A stretch of DNA of 64,000 nucleotides from Membranipora membranacea (GCA_914767715.1 OU612071.1:2418001-2482000); one strand, 5' to 3'. Shown: positions 26,801 to 37,789, counted from the stretch's first letter. Numbers and translations are program-made. Notes: generated from the sequence alone by a model not told the origin.

Positions 26801-29256
26801 TAAGGTGTAGCTTCACCTCTACCTAGTGAGCCTATCCCAACCACAGAGAATGTGCATGGAGGTTTGGCCTTAATACTCTCTATAGATTTCTCAACAACTA
26901 GAGCAGCAAACTCCTCCATCTTTTTATTAGAATGTTTAACGGTTTGTTGGATCTCTTGGCGATTCTGTTCGGTTCTGATCTTGCTATCTAGTTTCGTGAT
27001 CCGAGATTTTAGTTCATTCCTAATTGAGCGTAGCCTATCATGGAGCAGACCAACATTCTGATAAAAAGTCTCAGCACTGATGTTACAGTCTGTGTCAAGA
27101 TACATCTGGAGCACATTCCAGGCTCTCTGGTTCCATGAACCATCAGGTGATAAACTGAATGTCACTGCAGCTGAGTTGTATAGAGTGAACGCCTGAAACA
27201 ATCAAATCATAGTCTTTTGTATCTAACTGTAACTGTGTAATCAGAGTGACTAAATTGTGATTCACATAACTTGGGTAGATATGTTTAAGGATATCATGAG
27301 TATGATGTATTTATAAACACTGTTTTCAAGTACCTAATAAGGGTTAACATAGGTGATGTGATTCCTTAGTATTTACTCATCATACCTGAATTTAGTACCT
27401 ATAGCCTACAGGATATTCATTTATTTTGAATAAATTGCTCACCTTGAGAGCATCTTGCCACTCTCCTTTGGATACAAACTTGACCTCATAGAACTCAGCT
27501 AGATCATTCAGATGTGGCTTCTGTGACTCAAGATCTTTAATGCCTCTCTTCATGTAAGATTCCTGAAATGACTTCTTAATCTGATCGCTCATCTTTAAAT
27601 ATTAGAGGTCAAAAATTTACTTTCAAACAATTACTGTTAGCTGTTAACTTTTAGAAAAGATCAATAAATATAAATGTACAGAGTAATGATTACCATTTTG
27701 TCATTGCATTATGGAGAAGGGGTAGGGATGAGGGGAAGAATCATGCTTACCGCTCTCATCAGAGGTGGTGATAGGTTCGCTACAAGAGCCTCTACTGCTG
27801 ATTTCTGTTTTATGCAATGATAAGCTGTCATACTTCTATTACTTCTTACAGATATGAGGTGTAGCTGCTGTTCTGGTGTTAGATTATCTAATAAAGCCTT
27901 CACTGTGTCTGTGTGACCTCCGAGTGATGCCCAGTGTATGGCTGTCTCACCACCCTGATCCCTTATAGAGATGAGCTGCAGCTGCTGTTCTGGTGTTAGA
28001 TTATCTAATAAAGCCTTCACTGTGTCTGCGTGACCTCTGAGTGTTGCCCCGTGTAAAGCTGTACTACCATCGTCTTCCTCCACAGATATGAGTTGCAGCT
28101 GCTGTTCTGGTGTTAGATTATCTAATAAAGCCTTCACTGTGTCTGTGTGACCTCCGAGTGATGCCCAGTGTAAAACTGGCATACCAACACTATCCTCTAT
28201 AATAGACATGAGCTGTAGCTGCTGATCTGGTGTAAGTTTATCTAATAGAGCCTTCACTGTGTCTGTGTGACCTTCCCGTGAAGCCCTGTATAAAGTTGTC
28301 CCACCGTCCTTTCCCTTTATAGAGATGAGCTGTAGCTGCTGTTCTGGTGTTAGATAATCTAATAAAGCCTTCAATGTGTCTGTGTGACCTCGAAGTGTTG
28401 CCCTGTATAAAGCTGTCCCACCGTCCTTTCCCTTTATAGAGATGAGCTGAAGCTGCTGCTCTGGTGTTAGATTATCTAATATAGCCTTCACTGTGTCTGT
28501 GTGACCTCCGAGTGATGCCCAGTGTAAAACTGGCATACCAACACTATCCTCTATAATAGACATGAGCTGCAGATGCTGTTTTGGTGTAAAATTATCTAAT
28601 AGAGCCTTCACTGTCTCGGTGTGACCTAGCTGTAATGCCCAGTGTAAAGCTGTACTACCAACGTTATCCTCTATAGATATGAGTTGAAGCCGCTGATCTG
28701 GTGTAAGTTTATCTAATAGAGCCTTCACTGTGTCTGTGTGACCTTCCCGTGAAGCCCTGTATAAAGTTGTCCCACCGTCCTTTCCCTTTATAGAGATGAG
28801 CTGTAGCTGCTGTTCTGGTGTTAGATAATCTAATAAAGCCTTCAATGTGTCTGTGTGACCTCGAAGTGTTGCCCTGTATAAAGCTGTCCCACCGTCCTTT
28901 CCCTTTATAGAGATGAGCTGTAGCTGCTGTTCTGGTGTTAGATTATCTAATAAAGCCTTCATTGTCTCTGTGTGACCTTCTTGTGATGCCTGGTGTAAAG
29001 CTGTACTACCAACGTTATCCTCTATAGAGATGGGCTGCAGCTGCTTTTCTGGTGTTAGATTTTCTAATAAAGCCTTCACTGTGTCTGTGTGACCTTTAAT
29101 TGCTGCCCAGTGTAAAGCTGTCCTACGAACCTTATCTTTTATAGAGAGGAGCTGTAGCTGCTGATCTGGTGTCAGATTATCTAAAAAAGCCTTCACTGTC
29201 TCTGTGTGACCTCGATATGATGCTAGCAATAAAGAGTCTGAAATGTGCAGATCCAT
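23856..29256 (-). CDS. Ankyrin-repeat / DUF294-type nucleotidyltransferase / TPR protein
   Basis: Four exons join in phase: 29,256-27,751; 27,592-27,443; 27,192-24,396; 23,938-23,856 (donors GTAAGC, GTGAGC, GTAAGT; acceptors AAAG, TTTCAG, TTACAG; phases 0, 0, 1). The product is 1,511 residues. Residues 1-500 are about 13 ankyrin repeats of 39-40 residues (TALHWA...GHTDTVKALLDNLTP). Residues ~553-800 carry a nucleotidyltransferase core with GSLGRGE at ~673-679 and SDIE at ~684-687, as in GlnD/DUF294 enzymes; GYQIDG may hold the third acidic residue. Residues ~990-1500 are helical TPR-like repeats (NYKQALELYQQV, LSEALRMYELAENSLP). No signal peptide or membrane segment is seen, so it is probably cytosolic. 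The ATG has a good context (GCAATGG), though an upstream exon cannot be excluded. The substrate is unknown; nucleotide or protein modification, or second-messenger synthesis, is inference. Confidence 0.88.
27790..29245 (-). repeat. Ankyrin repeat array, 39-40-residue units
   Basis: Twelve full units plus a partial one, all within the first coding exon. Unit length is 117 or 120 bp. Consensus features are TALHWA, GHTDTVKALLDNLTP and EQQLQLISI. The units are much more alike than in typical ancient ankyrin proteins, and the six-residue extension over the normal 33 lies in the loop/second-helix region (NLTPEQQLQLISI). Confidence 0.92.
28219..29161 (-). repeat. 471-bp internal tandem duplication in the ankyrin array
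   Basis: Blocks of four ankyrin units repeat with a 471-bp offset. For example the segment starting ACCTTCCCGTG (plus strand) occurs at 28,270 and again at 28,741, and the following ~200 bp are almost identical. In protein terms units 3-6 correspond to units 7-10. Since 471 is a multiple of three, the duplication keeps the frame. Block edges are approximate. Confidence 0.8.
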
Positions 29257-29389
29257 TGCTTTGTCCTGTACGGTGGATGATTATTGTCTGTATCTGAATA
29301 ATAATGACAATGGTGTAAATGAGTAATGATAAAATTTATCAGTGCTGTGTTTTGGAGCTTCGTAGTAATTAAATTCATTAGTGGCTAGG

Positions 29390-30043
29390 TCAGGTGGATT
29401 ACCTGCTACTAGATAACCATGAAAACCGGTACAACCTGTGTCATGGGTTGCGCGGTCAGCGACTAAACTGACCACCAAACCCTACGGGTTTGACGGGTGA
29501 GACTGGTCATCCTGAGGTCTGTGGTGGACCATGCCAGTCAGTGTGAGGTGACACGCACTCCCACAAGAGCAGGGATTAACATACCAATCCTTTGGTCAGT
29601 CACTTCAACAGATTAGGGGCACAGTCTGTCTAGGCCTGTCCTTGCCACTGTCCACCCCTCTTCCTGCCAAGTTTGTGCGACTAGTCCGGTAAAAGCTAGT
29701 AGTTTTCATGAAATGGTCTATCAGAAACAAACTCATGCCGGCTCGGAAGTCGACAGGAATAACAAGATCCCCGCTGACCTGTTTTCACTCCGACAGTCAG
29801 CGAAAAGTATGCTAGGAGACAGAAGGAGGAAGAGAGATGTAGCTCTGAATGTAGCAGAATGGAATGTACGCACATTGATGGATAGATCTGCGCCGCAGCA
29901 CCCAGGGAGACAGACAGCACTTGTGACCATGGGGACGGACAGATATGGAATAGATGTAGCAGCACTTAGTGAAACACGATTACCAGGGTATGATATCTTG
30001 GAAGATCATGGGTATGTTTTCTTCTGGAGTGGTAGGTCAGCTT
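29390..30043 (+). mobile_element. RTE-type LINE, 5' fragment
   Basis: A 5' leader and the beginning of the endonuclease of an RTE-clade LINE (the family often annotated 'craniofacial development protein 2-like'). The coding start is at 29,713. The LINE is cut off at 30,043, where a TA-flanked palindrome sits, and no LINE sequence resumes afterwards. The 5' limit is approximate. Confidence 0.75.
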
Positions 30044-30045
30044 AG
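29713..30045 (+). pseudogene. RTE LINE endonuclease, truncated
   Basis: The 110-codon frame contains WNVRTLMDR, ALSETRLP and GYVFFWSGRS, the first motifs of the RTE-clade apurinic endonuclease (asparagine of 'WNVRT' and glutamate of 'SETR'). The catalytic GDFN and SDH motifs and the whole reverse transcriptase are missing. The frame ends in the palindrome insertion. It is open up to there, so the fragment is fairly young. It points away from the ankyrin-NTase gene, whose ATG is about 450 bp away. Confidence 0.8.
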
Positions 30046-30134
30046 CGCTTATTGGTGATATCCAGCCACCCGCACTGTTGTGAACATTACTGTTGTTAAC
30101 AGTGCGGGTGGCTGGATATCACCAATAAGCGCTA
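30043..30134. mobile_element. TA-flanked perfect palindrome (foldback MITE)
   Basis: Arms 30,043-30,079 and 30,098-30,134 are exact reverse complements over 37 bases (TAGCGCTTATTGG... / ...CCAATAAGCGCTA) with an 18-base loop. The outermost bases are TA on both sides, which fits a Tc1/mariner-type TA target duplication with ends GCGCTTATT. It is inserted in, or at the end of, the RTE LINE fragment. Confidence 0.8.
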
Positions 30135-31476
30135 TGATTACACTTATTACACATAGAGAGTTGAGACTGATATCCTATCCCTTAACTATTCCTTAAATGA
30201 AGGGGAGGGGGAGATACTTGGAGGTGTGGAAGGTTTTTTGCTTCGTCAAGGTAAACTGAAAATCTTAACTGAATAACTTTATATCGCTGATCCTTCCCTC
30301 TTGACCAAGTTTCTGGTTTTTTTGTGTTGGCGAGAGTTGCCCATTTGTTCCTGGAGAGAAATTTTAGATTGTGAAATTACAACTTATTCCAACTTTGGTC
30401 TTGCCAAAATCATGGACAATGAATGCACATAATTTCAGGCGCAAATTGTCAAGACTCCATTTTTGGCCATGTTCATTTTTAGAATGTGCACTTGATGGTA
30501 GGGGCTCATGTCATTAACTCTGTACAATGCCCAATGTTTGGTGACACATTGGCAGACAATGGATGGCTTTACATTCAATTTTTTATTCTTCATGTTTGTC
30601 TCATTGACCAAAAATTAAGGTCGCAGTTGATGATGTAGTAATTGTTTTATTTTAATTTTGATTGCAAGATTGTTCTCATTCTTGTGTTTTGAAACATAGT
30701 TTAGGAATCGATCGCGATGTGATATGAAAACTTGTGAGTGTAGTGAAAAGAGCATGCCACTCTTATCAAATATTTTCTTTGAAAGTCAATGAAAGTTAAA
30801 TGTTGATAGTTTTCACGCTCATTTATTGCCGATCGATTTCAGTCACCCTCAAGACACACTAAGACAATAGCAGTTACAGTTTAAATGAATTATCCAAACA
30901 CGTCATAAAATTGTGAGTGGCATTTCAGTACTCTAGCAAAATAATTTAGTGGTCATCCGTCAGAGAGAAAAAAAGAGTGATGGAGGTCTGGTTCAAATTA
31001 CATCCTACTATTTTAGGGCCTACTGATGTGGAAATGACCGTACTGTGTGGACCACCATATGTTTCCTACAGAGTGTTTCAGTATCTACCTTAGACTGAAT
31101 AAGGAGCCATAATTTAGCATTGAGGCAGCCCATTCAATTTCAATAGAATTTTCGGTCAGAAAATTGCAAATCTTTCAGCAATTTTCCACAATAAATACGA
31201 TGCCATGTGTTTGCAAAACTCAATTTCAAACTAAGATGGCGACGACAAGCGAGAATCTGAGGTAAATCCGGTAATTTATCAACAAACAGATACTTTGAAT
31301 AAGTTAGAGATTATGCAGTGCCATAACATCCATTTGTTTGCAGCAGCTTTGGTTCATATCATTATCAAGTGACATAGACACAGCGATTCCATAAGTAAAA
31401 ACTATGGGATAGTTCCACCAGTACAACAAAATATGTATTGCTCATAAGACTTCAAAAGTATGACCTTCTAATTCAA
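30135..31476. other. No gene recognised
   Basis: About 1.3 kb with no supportable reading frame or repeat relation to the rest of the window. Confidence 0.45.
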
Positions 31477-32338
31477 CACTGATATCCAATGCAATAATAT
31501 TGGTACAGCTATGAAGAAAGGGCGCGGCGTCTAATGTTCACTAAGAAAGACAAATTCCAATACCTTATTTCCTGTATAAATAGCTAATTTTGGAATAGAG
31601 AATCGAGACAATCCACCCACTATGGTTCCAAATTTCCTGGTGATAAATCCAAACCTGACAGCTTATTGCATCAAACAAGCCGATGACAATCATGATCATG
31701 TTTTGAGAAGGGCCATACTCGACCAAAATGATGGCGCTAATTTAGATCATATCACTCACCTCCGACAGGTACTTTGTCAGGTGTCTAACAAAAATGTTTA
31801 TGCTTCTGGCTTTCCGTCAAAACGTGCCGCAACCAACAGGATGCACAATCTATCCGGTAACAATTGCAAAAGTTTTTAAAGACAAATCAAAACCTATTCT
31901 AGCCTATGGTAAATAAAAATAACTATTATCGAGTTTTGGGAATAATTTGTCTTGATATGATGTCATTATGTGGGGTTGATGCTTGAGCTTATTTTTTTAA
32001 ACACAGATTTGTATTTGTTGCGCAACATGCATGATATAATAACAATACCGGCCCATCATAGCTATTTTAATTGATCATGCTACAGTAGGATTTCAATAAA
32101 ATGCTCTATAATTACATTAAACCGTTTGGTATCAGAGCTGATTGTAGGTTTACTTTAGATTTTTATAGTACCAATGTACTACGCTAAATACAGACTATAC
32201 AGTAGCTCATAACACAGTGCCATTTTAATAATGAGCTGAGTATAGGCCATCGATACTTTTCCGCCGTGCATTATTAACACGGAGAGATGGCAAACCTATA
32301 CATCTATAGCTACAGCTATAGGTAACATCACAGAGTAA
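31477..32338 (+). repeat. Repeat family R1, copy 1, left part
   Basis: This block is highly similar to 44,093-45,319, from CACTGATATCCAATGCA onward. It is interrupted at its right end by the Harbinger element, after TAA at 32,336-32,338, and resumes at 40,534. Relative to copy 2 it lacks about 360 bp after CTAGCCTATG (near 31,910). A 3-bp shared GGT at both junctions suggests a microhomology deletion in this copy, or an insertion in the other. Confidence 0.85.
31622..31879 (+). CDS. Short reading frame conserved between the R1 repeat copies
   Basis: The frame contains LDQNDGANLDHITHLRQVLC and QVSNKNVYASGFPSK, and the same peptide occurs at 44,320-44,646 with few changes. I do not recognise the family. 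Both copies lie inside the R1 repeat, so the shared sequence follows from duplication and does not by itself prove coding. Copy 1 stops earlier (frame end 31,879). It may be a fragment of a transposon or host gene exon carried by R1. Confidence 0.3.
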   Translation: MVPNFLVINPNLTAYCIKQADDNHDHVLRRAILDQNDGANLDHITHLRQVLCQVSNKNVYASGFPSKRAATNRMHNLSGNNCKSF

Positions 32339-32363
32339 AGGTGTAGCTCCACAGGCCTACGTT
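32339..32363 (+). repeat. Harbinger left terminal inverted repeat
   Basis: 25 bp, exact reverse complement of 40,506-40,530; it begins AGGTGTAGC. Beyond base 25 the two ends diverge. Confidence 0.93.
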
Positions 32364-32657
32364 ATGTCTGTAACAGCTAACCGACGCTACGAATGACGTC
32401 ATAGGTCGGCGTTGGTTATCCTATATCGGTATAGACACACCAGCATGTTGGTCTTTGTGCCAACGCTTCATTGCCTACGCTTCATTGATTGGTCAATACA
32501 ATCACACCCCTCCTTTCTGATTGGCTCTCATATTCTATAACAATTCATATTCATCTCTTTCTCAATCATTCACACATTTTTCATTCCACAAACACAGATC
32601 ACACTCAGACTGAACACAGAGCTCTCTCTCTCACTTGACACATACACTCAGACAGCT

Positions 32658-35600
32658 ATGTCTCTGCTAGCCTACCAAGAGCAGCTCATACTTCTGGAAA
32701 ATCCCCCCATTTATGATAAGAAGGACCATAGGTATAAAGAAAGAGGACCAGGTGGAGTAGTATCTAACATCTGGGAGGCTATTTACCAGCAGCTCAGACT
32801 TTCCTACCCAACCTTTGTGACAGTGTCGCATTTACAGCAGCAAACAGGATAATTTCTATATCAACATCAGACGCAATAAGAACATCCAATATTATAGCTA
32901 GCATCATCATCAGTACACTCAACCTCGACTCGAGGACACGCAGTTACCAGCTAGTGCATATCACCTCGAATCAGGGACAGGCAAATATATGCAAATCTAA
33001 ATTCTATTCTTAATACCGGTGCCACCCTAACGCCAGAACCGTGACAACCATGACAATGCAGTAAAGGTGGCACCAACGGAGACAATTCAGATTTAGCATG
33101 ATGTCTAACTTACACCAACCAACACTTGCGGCCGATCAACCCTGGATCAACCCACTCTTGCGGCCGATCAACCCTCTTTTTGTGGTAATTGAAAATTGTG
33201 TTTAAATCTTGTTTTTTTGCTTATTGACGTCAGCAGTTTTTTAATGTGTCTGGAACCATGCTATATAAGAGCATGGTTCACCAATGGAAAGCATGAATTG
33301 ATTTGAATGAATTGATATGATTTGATTTGATTTGTTTGGCGACCCTCTGGTCGTCAAGCAGCGCTCTTTGTTTGCAACTTCATTTGGAGACAGGTCAGTT
33401 TTTTTAAACATGAAAGTTCTATGAGTTATTATTATAATATTTTCATTTATTGTACGTTAGTGATATTTATAGGGAAATAGAACTTGCCTTATTATTTAAT
33501 AATGGCACAGTATAACATTTGGTTGGATTATCTATACCATCGTCTAATTGAGTTAAACGAATTAAAGCCAGCATGCATGGCATCATTAACTAGAGAGCAT
33601 GACTTGTAGAAATAAGACTTGCATTGTTAAGTTGAATTGCGTTTAATGTTAAACTTGATAAGAATTAAAAGGCATGCTCTTGAGTCAAGTGTTTGATCGA
33701 ATCAAATGATATCCCATATAAATAAGTCAGTGTCACATAGTGAGCATCATCATACCGAGCTCGTGAGCACAGATCTCAGTAGTGGAGAGTTAATGTGGTG
33801 ACTCCATAACCCGGAATCCCACAACAGGTGAGTGAGTGAACATAGTTTACCATGTATCTGCATCTTCAGTACCTTTTTTAACTTAGGTGTGAACAAACAT
33901 TTTTTACTCAGTGGATCAAATCAGACGGTGAACCTGCAATAACAGATAACTTTAACTTAGTTTTTAGTTAGTGCAAGTGACTGAGCTCACAGTGAGACTG
34001 TACCATTCTCCAACTGAGTTTTGTTTAACAAGTTATGGCTGATTCTAGTAAAAAAGGCTGCTCACAACAATCTCTACTAAAATACAGGGAAATCAGCAAT
34101 TGCAATAACAGTCGACTACACCAGAAGAAGTTATTGAATAGCAGCAGCCTTGTCCTAGAATGCTAGCTCAACATTTTATAAAAAAATAGACGGAGATTCA
34201 TGGTAGAGAATCCGCATATTGAAACAAGCTTTTTTATTTTGTTTCAAATAGAGTACAAGGTAGTCCTAGTACTCAGGACAATGTTACCCATGTTGTAATC
34301 CTCTATTCTATATCTATTTCCAGATGCAGATAACGTAAAAAGTCAATGGGGGAAGGAAGGAGAAGAGGAAGGAGGAAGGGAATCGTATATGGCTGCCATG
34401 AGACGCAGGAAAGAGAGCCAGAGGAGTGGTGCCGGGGCTGGGATCCAAGAGCCATGGCGTCTTGAACGCCAAATGAAGTGGATAGATGACTTTGCACACC
34501 TTCGACAGTTAGTAATACCTTGTTTTTTTTTTCATTCACCGGCTTGAGAAACGTCTTATGTATCGTAAGCTCTGCGGGCCTAGATAATTTAGGCTTAGTG
34601 TGTTATTTCTTAACCTGATCAGATTACACAGCTAACCTTTTAGCTTCTCGACCTGATTAGGCTCAACTGAGTGAGACCCATTTATTGTTCCTGCTTGACA
34701 CTAATCTGTTATAATTCGCTGAGAGAGTAATTAAGCTATTATATTGGTGTTGTTGTCAGTCGAATTGTCAGGTTGATGCTTATGAACTGGTTGCTTCATT
34801 GGTTTCACTCACATTGTAGATATTTAATTTTTGTCATAGTAATGTTACAATTTTCACACTGAGTTTAGTTTATAGTGCACTGTCGTTAACACAACTTTTT
34901 AGTTCGGTAGAATTTCTCTTTACTAAGCCTGGGGTATGATGCCAAGACTTGCTTGTAATTCGCCTAATGATGCATCACACAGCTTGATTGTCTCGATTAA
35001 AAAAAGGTTGATTAAAATCCGATGTCATATCACTCGCCCATCCCGAAGCATGGGCGGCGAAATATTAGTGCCTTAATGGCGAGGCCGCAATATCTGCGCC
35101 AAGTTGCTCTCAGTTTGCAGGCAGGTCGGAGCACACCTGGGGGCAAGCAAATCCCCAGTAGAAGATGGACTGCAGTGGGATTCGAACCCATGACCTTCAA
35201 CACTTGCGTGTTGAAGTCTGACGCTCTGACGCCAACTGAGCCACATCCTACTCTCAATGATACTTATTAGCCTATGTCTATTTAAATGTGTTTGCGCCTT
35301 GTCATTGTGTTACCCACCAAGAAGTTTGGGTTAAAGTTTGAATGTGATGAAGCTTGACTGTCCCGTAATGTTGATCAAAATCAGCGGGCTAAGGTAGTAT
35401 TTTCAGTCAAGTCAGTCAGTCTAAATTTGATAACAGTATTAAATTACTAATGTCTAAAGAGTCACTAAATTTATAATCCCTTTATTTGTAATGTGAAATT
35501 GGTTTCTTGCAATCTGGTCGCAATCTCAAACTGCTCATGACTGCTGTGACATCAAGAAGATTAGTTACACTTGTTATGGTATCATGTACTGCAATCTATA

Positions 35601-36297
35601 ATGGTATCTGTTGATGATAAGCTGGCTAGACTTCAGCGAAGTCAATGTGTTGCATCAACTCAACTAGTAATTTTCTCATATCTGGTTTCTGAAGCCCCAA
35701 AGGACACATACAGGGATACATCATTCGTGACATAAACTTTATATGAAGATGACTGTTTCTTCTGTTTATAGAGCTTCCACTAATGTACCCAGTAACTCGA
35801 CGAACATGCCAGCTCAACACAGCAACACAGGGGAACCCAACACTAGGCCTATGTCACCTTCCAGTACAGCGTCTCAGAGTTCTGATACTGGTACCGCATC
35901 CATCACAGACACCATCCCTTCTCCTCCTGAGCGCCCTGAGAGCGCTCCTACACCGCTGACCACCACGCAAGGCAGTATGTCGAACCGTCCGTCTGGACAC
36001 ATATTCACATCCCCCCAACCTACTACTAGAGGAAGAAAAAGAGCAGCCCCGTCACCAGCTCCGTCTGTAGACCATGTGGAACAGGGAATCCTGGATCAGC
36101 TCAGCAGCTTAACCTCGGCTCTACAGAAACCCCCCAGAGACGAGAGTGATAATATCGGCACTATGGTTGCATGCCAGCATAGAACACTGACATATGAACA
36201 GAGAGCTGTATTTTTACGCGGTATACAGGAGGCCTATATGAAGGCTCTAGAACATTCATACCGAGAGGAGGATGATAGGATTTACAGTGATTTGTAG
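32658..36297 (+). CDS. MADF/Myb-like protein of the Harbinger element
   Basis: Companion DNA-binding protein of PIF/Harbinger transposons, which in known elements helps the transposase enter the nucleus and bind the ends. Exon 1 (from ATG 32,658) reads ILLENPPIYDKKDHRYKERG and VVSNIWEAIYQQLRLSYP, a MADF-type first half (P-x-L/I-YD and W-x-x-I). Exon 2 (34,324-34,507; acceptor TTTCCAG) gives VKSQWGKEGEEEGGRESY and WRLERQMKWIDDFAHLR. Exon 3 (35,772-36,297; acceptor TTTATAG) is a Ser/Thr/Pro-rich linker plus a helical end (TYEQRAVFLRGIQEAYMKAL). Exons 2 and 3 join in phase through a GTTAGT donor. The exon 1 donor could not be fixed in phase, so either a small exon is missed or the junction is damaged. 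It faces the transposase gene. Confidence 0.65.
33126..33181 (+). repeat. Short tandem repeat CTTGCGGCCGATCAACCCT, two copies
   Basis: The 19-base motif occurs near 33,126 and again near 33,162 inside intron 1 of the MADF-like gene. About 80 bp further, CTATATAAGAG sits between short inverted arms (AACCATGCT / AGCATGGTT). The stretch to about 33,840 resembles a promoter or LTR remnant, but I could not establish LTR ends. Confidence 0.4.
35025..35250 (-). repeat. tRNA-derived SINE
   Basis: On the minus strand the head has A-box TGGCTCAGTTGG (35,243-35,232) and B-box GGTTCGAATCC (35,188-35,178), separated by a long variable-arm-like hairpin (CAACACGCAAGTGTTG). An unrelated body follows down to about 35,025. 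This is a SINE with a class II tRNA-like head, inserted in an intron of the MADF-like gene. Confidence 0.65.
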
Positions 36298-37260
36298 TTA
36301 TTTTCATAATAATACAATTTTTTTCTCCTCATCAGCATATAATTACCCATACTAGTTAATACTTTTTATAATTCAAATCTATTCCTTTCTCACAACTCTC
36401 AGGATGTATCGCACTCCATTTATACCTATATATATATATGACCTATATATCACAAGGTCCTAACACATATTTGGGGTTAGTGACATATCATCAACAGGAT
36501 GTTTTTGACAGCTATTGGATAAGGAATTTGTGCTAGCTTGAATTGGCTTTGGCTTTTTTGTATCTGTAATCTTCATTGGTGGGTTTTTCCTTCTTTTATT
36601 CTCGTCATCGCATGGTTGTGATCTATGCGGTTGCTGATTTCGAGCCTTATAAATTCTGAGGACAGACTACGATTACCATTCCTCACATTGAGAAGGCATA
36701 CATATTTTGATATCTTTGTGGTCGGGGGGGGGGGGGGGTCTGACACAGTTACGCCCTCTCTTATAAGACTTGTCAATGTTTTGAAATACAAGGCAATGCT
36801 ATATTAGGTTTCCACCGACTTTCATTGTTCAGATGGGAATACAACTCCGACTATTACTTTAAATTTACCACATCAAGTTGAGTAAAATAAACTCAAATAT
36901 TAGAGCCCGATATTGTATAAATTATGTGAAATGATATGAAATTAAACAAAGGGCTCATTAAGATGACTGCTCCATCTCGTACCGAATGTTCGGTTAGTCC
37001 CGATTTGACACGGGAGGTTTATGATATATTATAGATAAGTATTTTGAATATATCTTGAGGTGTTTATTAACTTTATGTGCCAGCAATATTCAGATTTTGA
37101 GTTATAACAGCATAGCAATTGAACTTATTCGTAGGTAAAAGATGTTATAATTACAGAGCTCAGCGTATCCTAAGTGCACTCCACTCGAGTCGTTATAAAA
37201 TCTGAATTAACAATAAGGGAAGTGTAGTCGGCAAGTAGAAATTGATCAGCATTATGAAAA
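36298..37260. other. Non-coding gap between the two convergent Harbinger genes
   Basis: It contains the 3' ends of both genes. A G15 run lies at 36,724-36,738. No other feature was recognised. Confidence 0.5.
36724..36738 (+). repeat. Poly-G run (G15)
   Basis: Fifteen consecutive G between TC and TC. It is a homopolymer prone to assembly and length errors. Confidence 0.85.
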
Positions 37261-37789
37261 TCATCTCACTCGATTGACATGTGCATCCTGCCAATCAACT
37301 GCCCCCTCAGCACTAAACCAATTCGCATATCTGTTTCGAGCGTTTCTAGCAGCAACTGCATGGCCTCTTGCAACAGCTGCTAATCCGTCCAGGTTCTGGT
37401 TATCTGCTCTCCAAAAGCCCCCTGCAACGACTCCACCTGGCATGGCGTTGTCACCAAAACCTGCCGGCATGTGAATATTGTCACGAACAGAACATAACAT
37501 GTTGTGAAGGACGCAGCAGGTTCTAACTAGTGATGTTGCTTTCTCAGCATCGGCATCTATGGTTGTGAACAATACTCTGAATCGATTGGTTAATATACCA
37601 AAGGTATTTTCGACGACACGTCTCGCTCGAGATAACCTGTAATTATATCTCTTATTCTCGATGGTGTCTAAATCTCTGCCAGGAAACGGCCTTAACAGGT
37701 TGGACTGGAGGGGGAACGCTTCGTCACCTATCATTACATATTCCGCCGGATCTTGTGTTCCTGTAAGTGGTCTGGGTCTGTGTTGCAGA

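Noticed and set aside
24446-27061. Plus-strand reading frames opposite the NTase-TPR exon (for example 24,446-24,700, 25,506-25,748)
   Set aside because: They are antisense shadows of exon 3 of the minus-strand gene, with no motifs or own splice structure.
27790-29245. Regularly spaced repeats that might suggest a CRISPR array or satellite
   Set aside because: The unit is 117-120 bp, translates in frame as ankyrin repeats and has no unique spacers.
33240-33840. Possible solo LTR or LTR-retrotransposon leader (TATATAAG, GGCGACCCTCTGG, GGTGACTCC, CAACAGGTGAGT)
   Set aside because: No matching second LTR, no clear TG...CA limits, no primer-binding site I could support and no gag/pol nearby. 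Mentioned only as a low-confidence note.
35165-35250. Functional tRNA-Leu/Ser gene on the minus strand
   Set aside because: A and B boxes are good, but the anticodon stem does not close and a SINE body follows, so it is called a SINE head.
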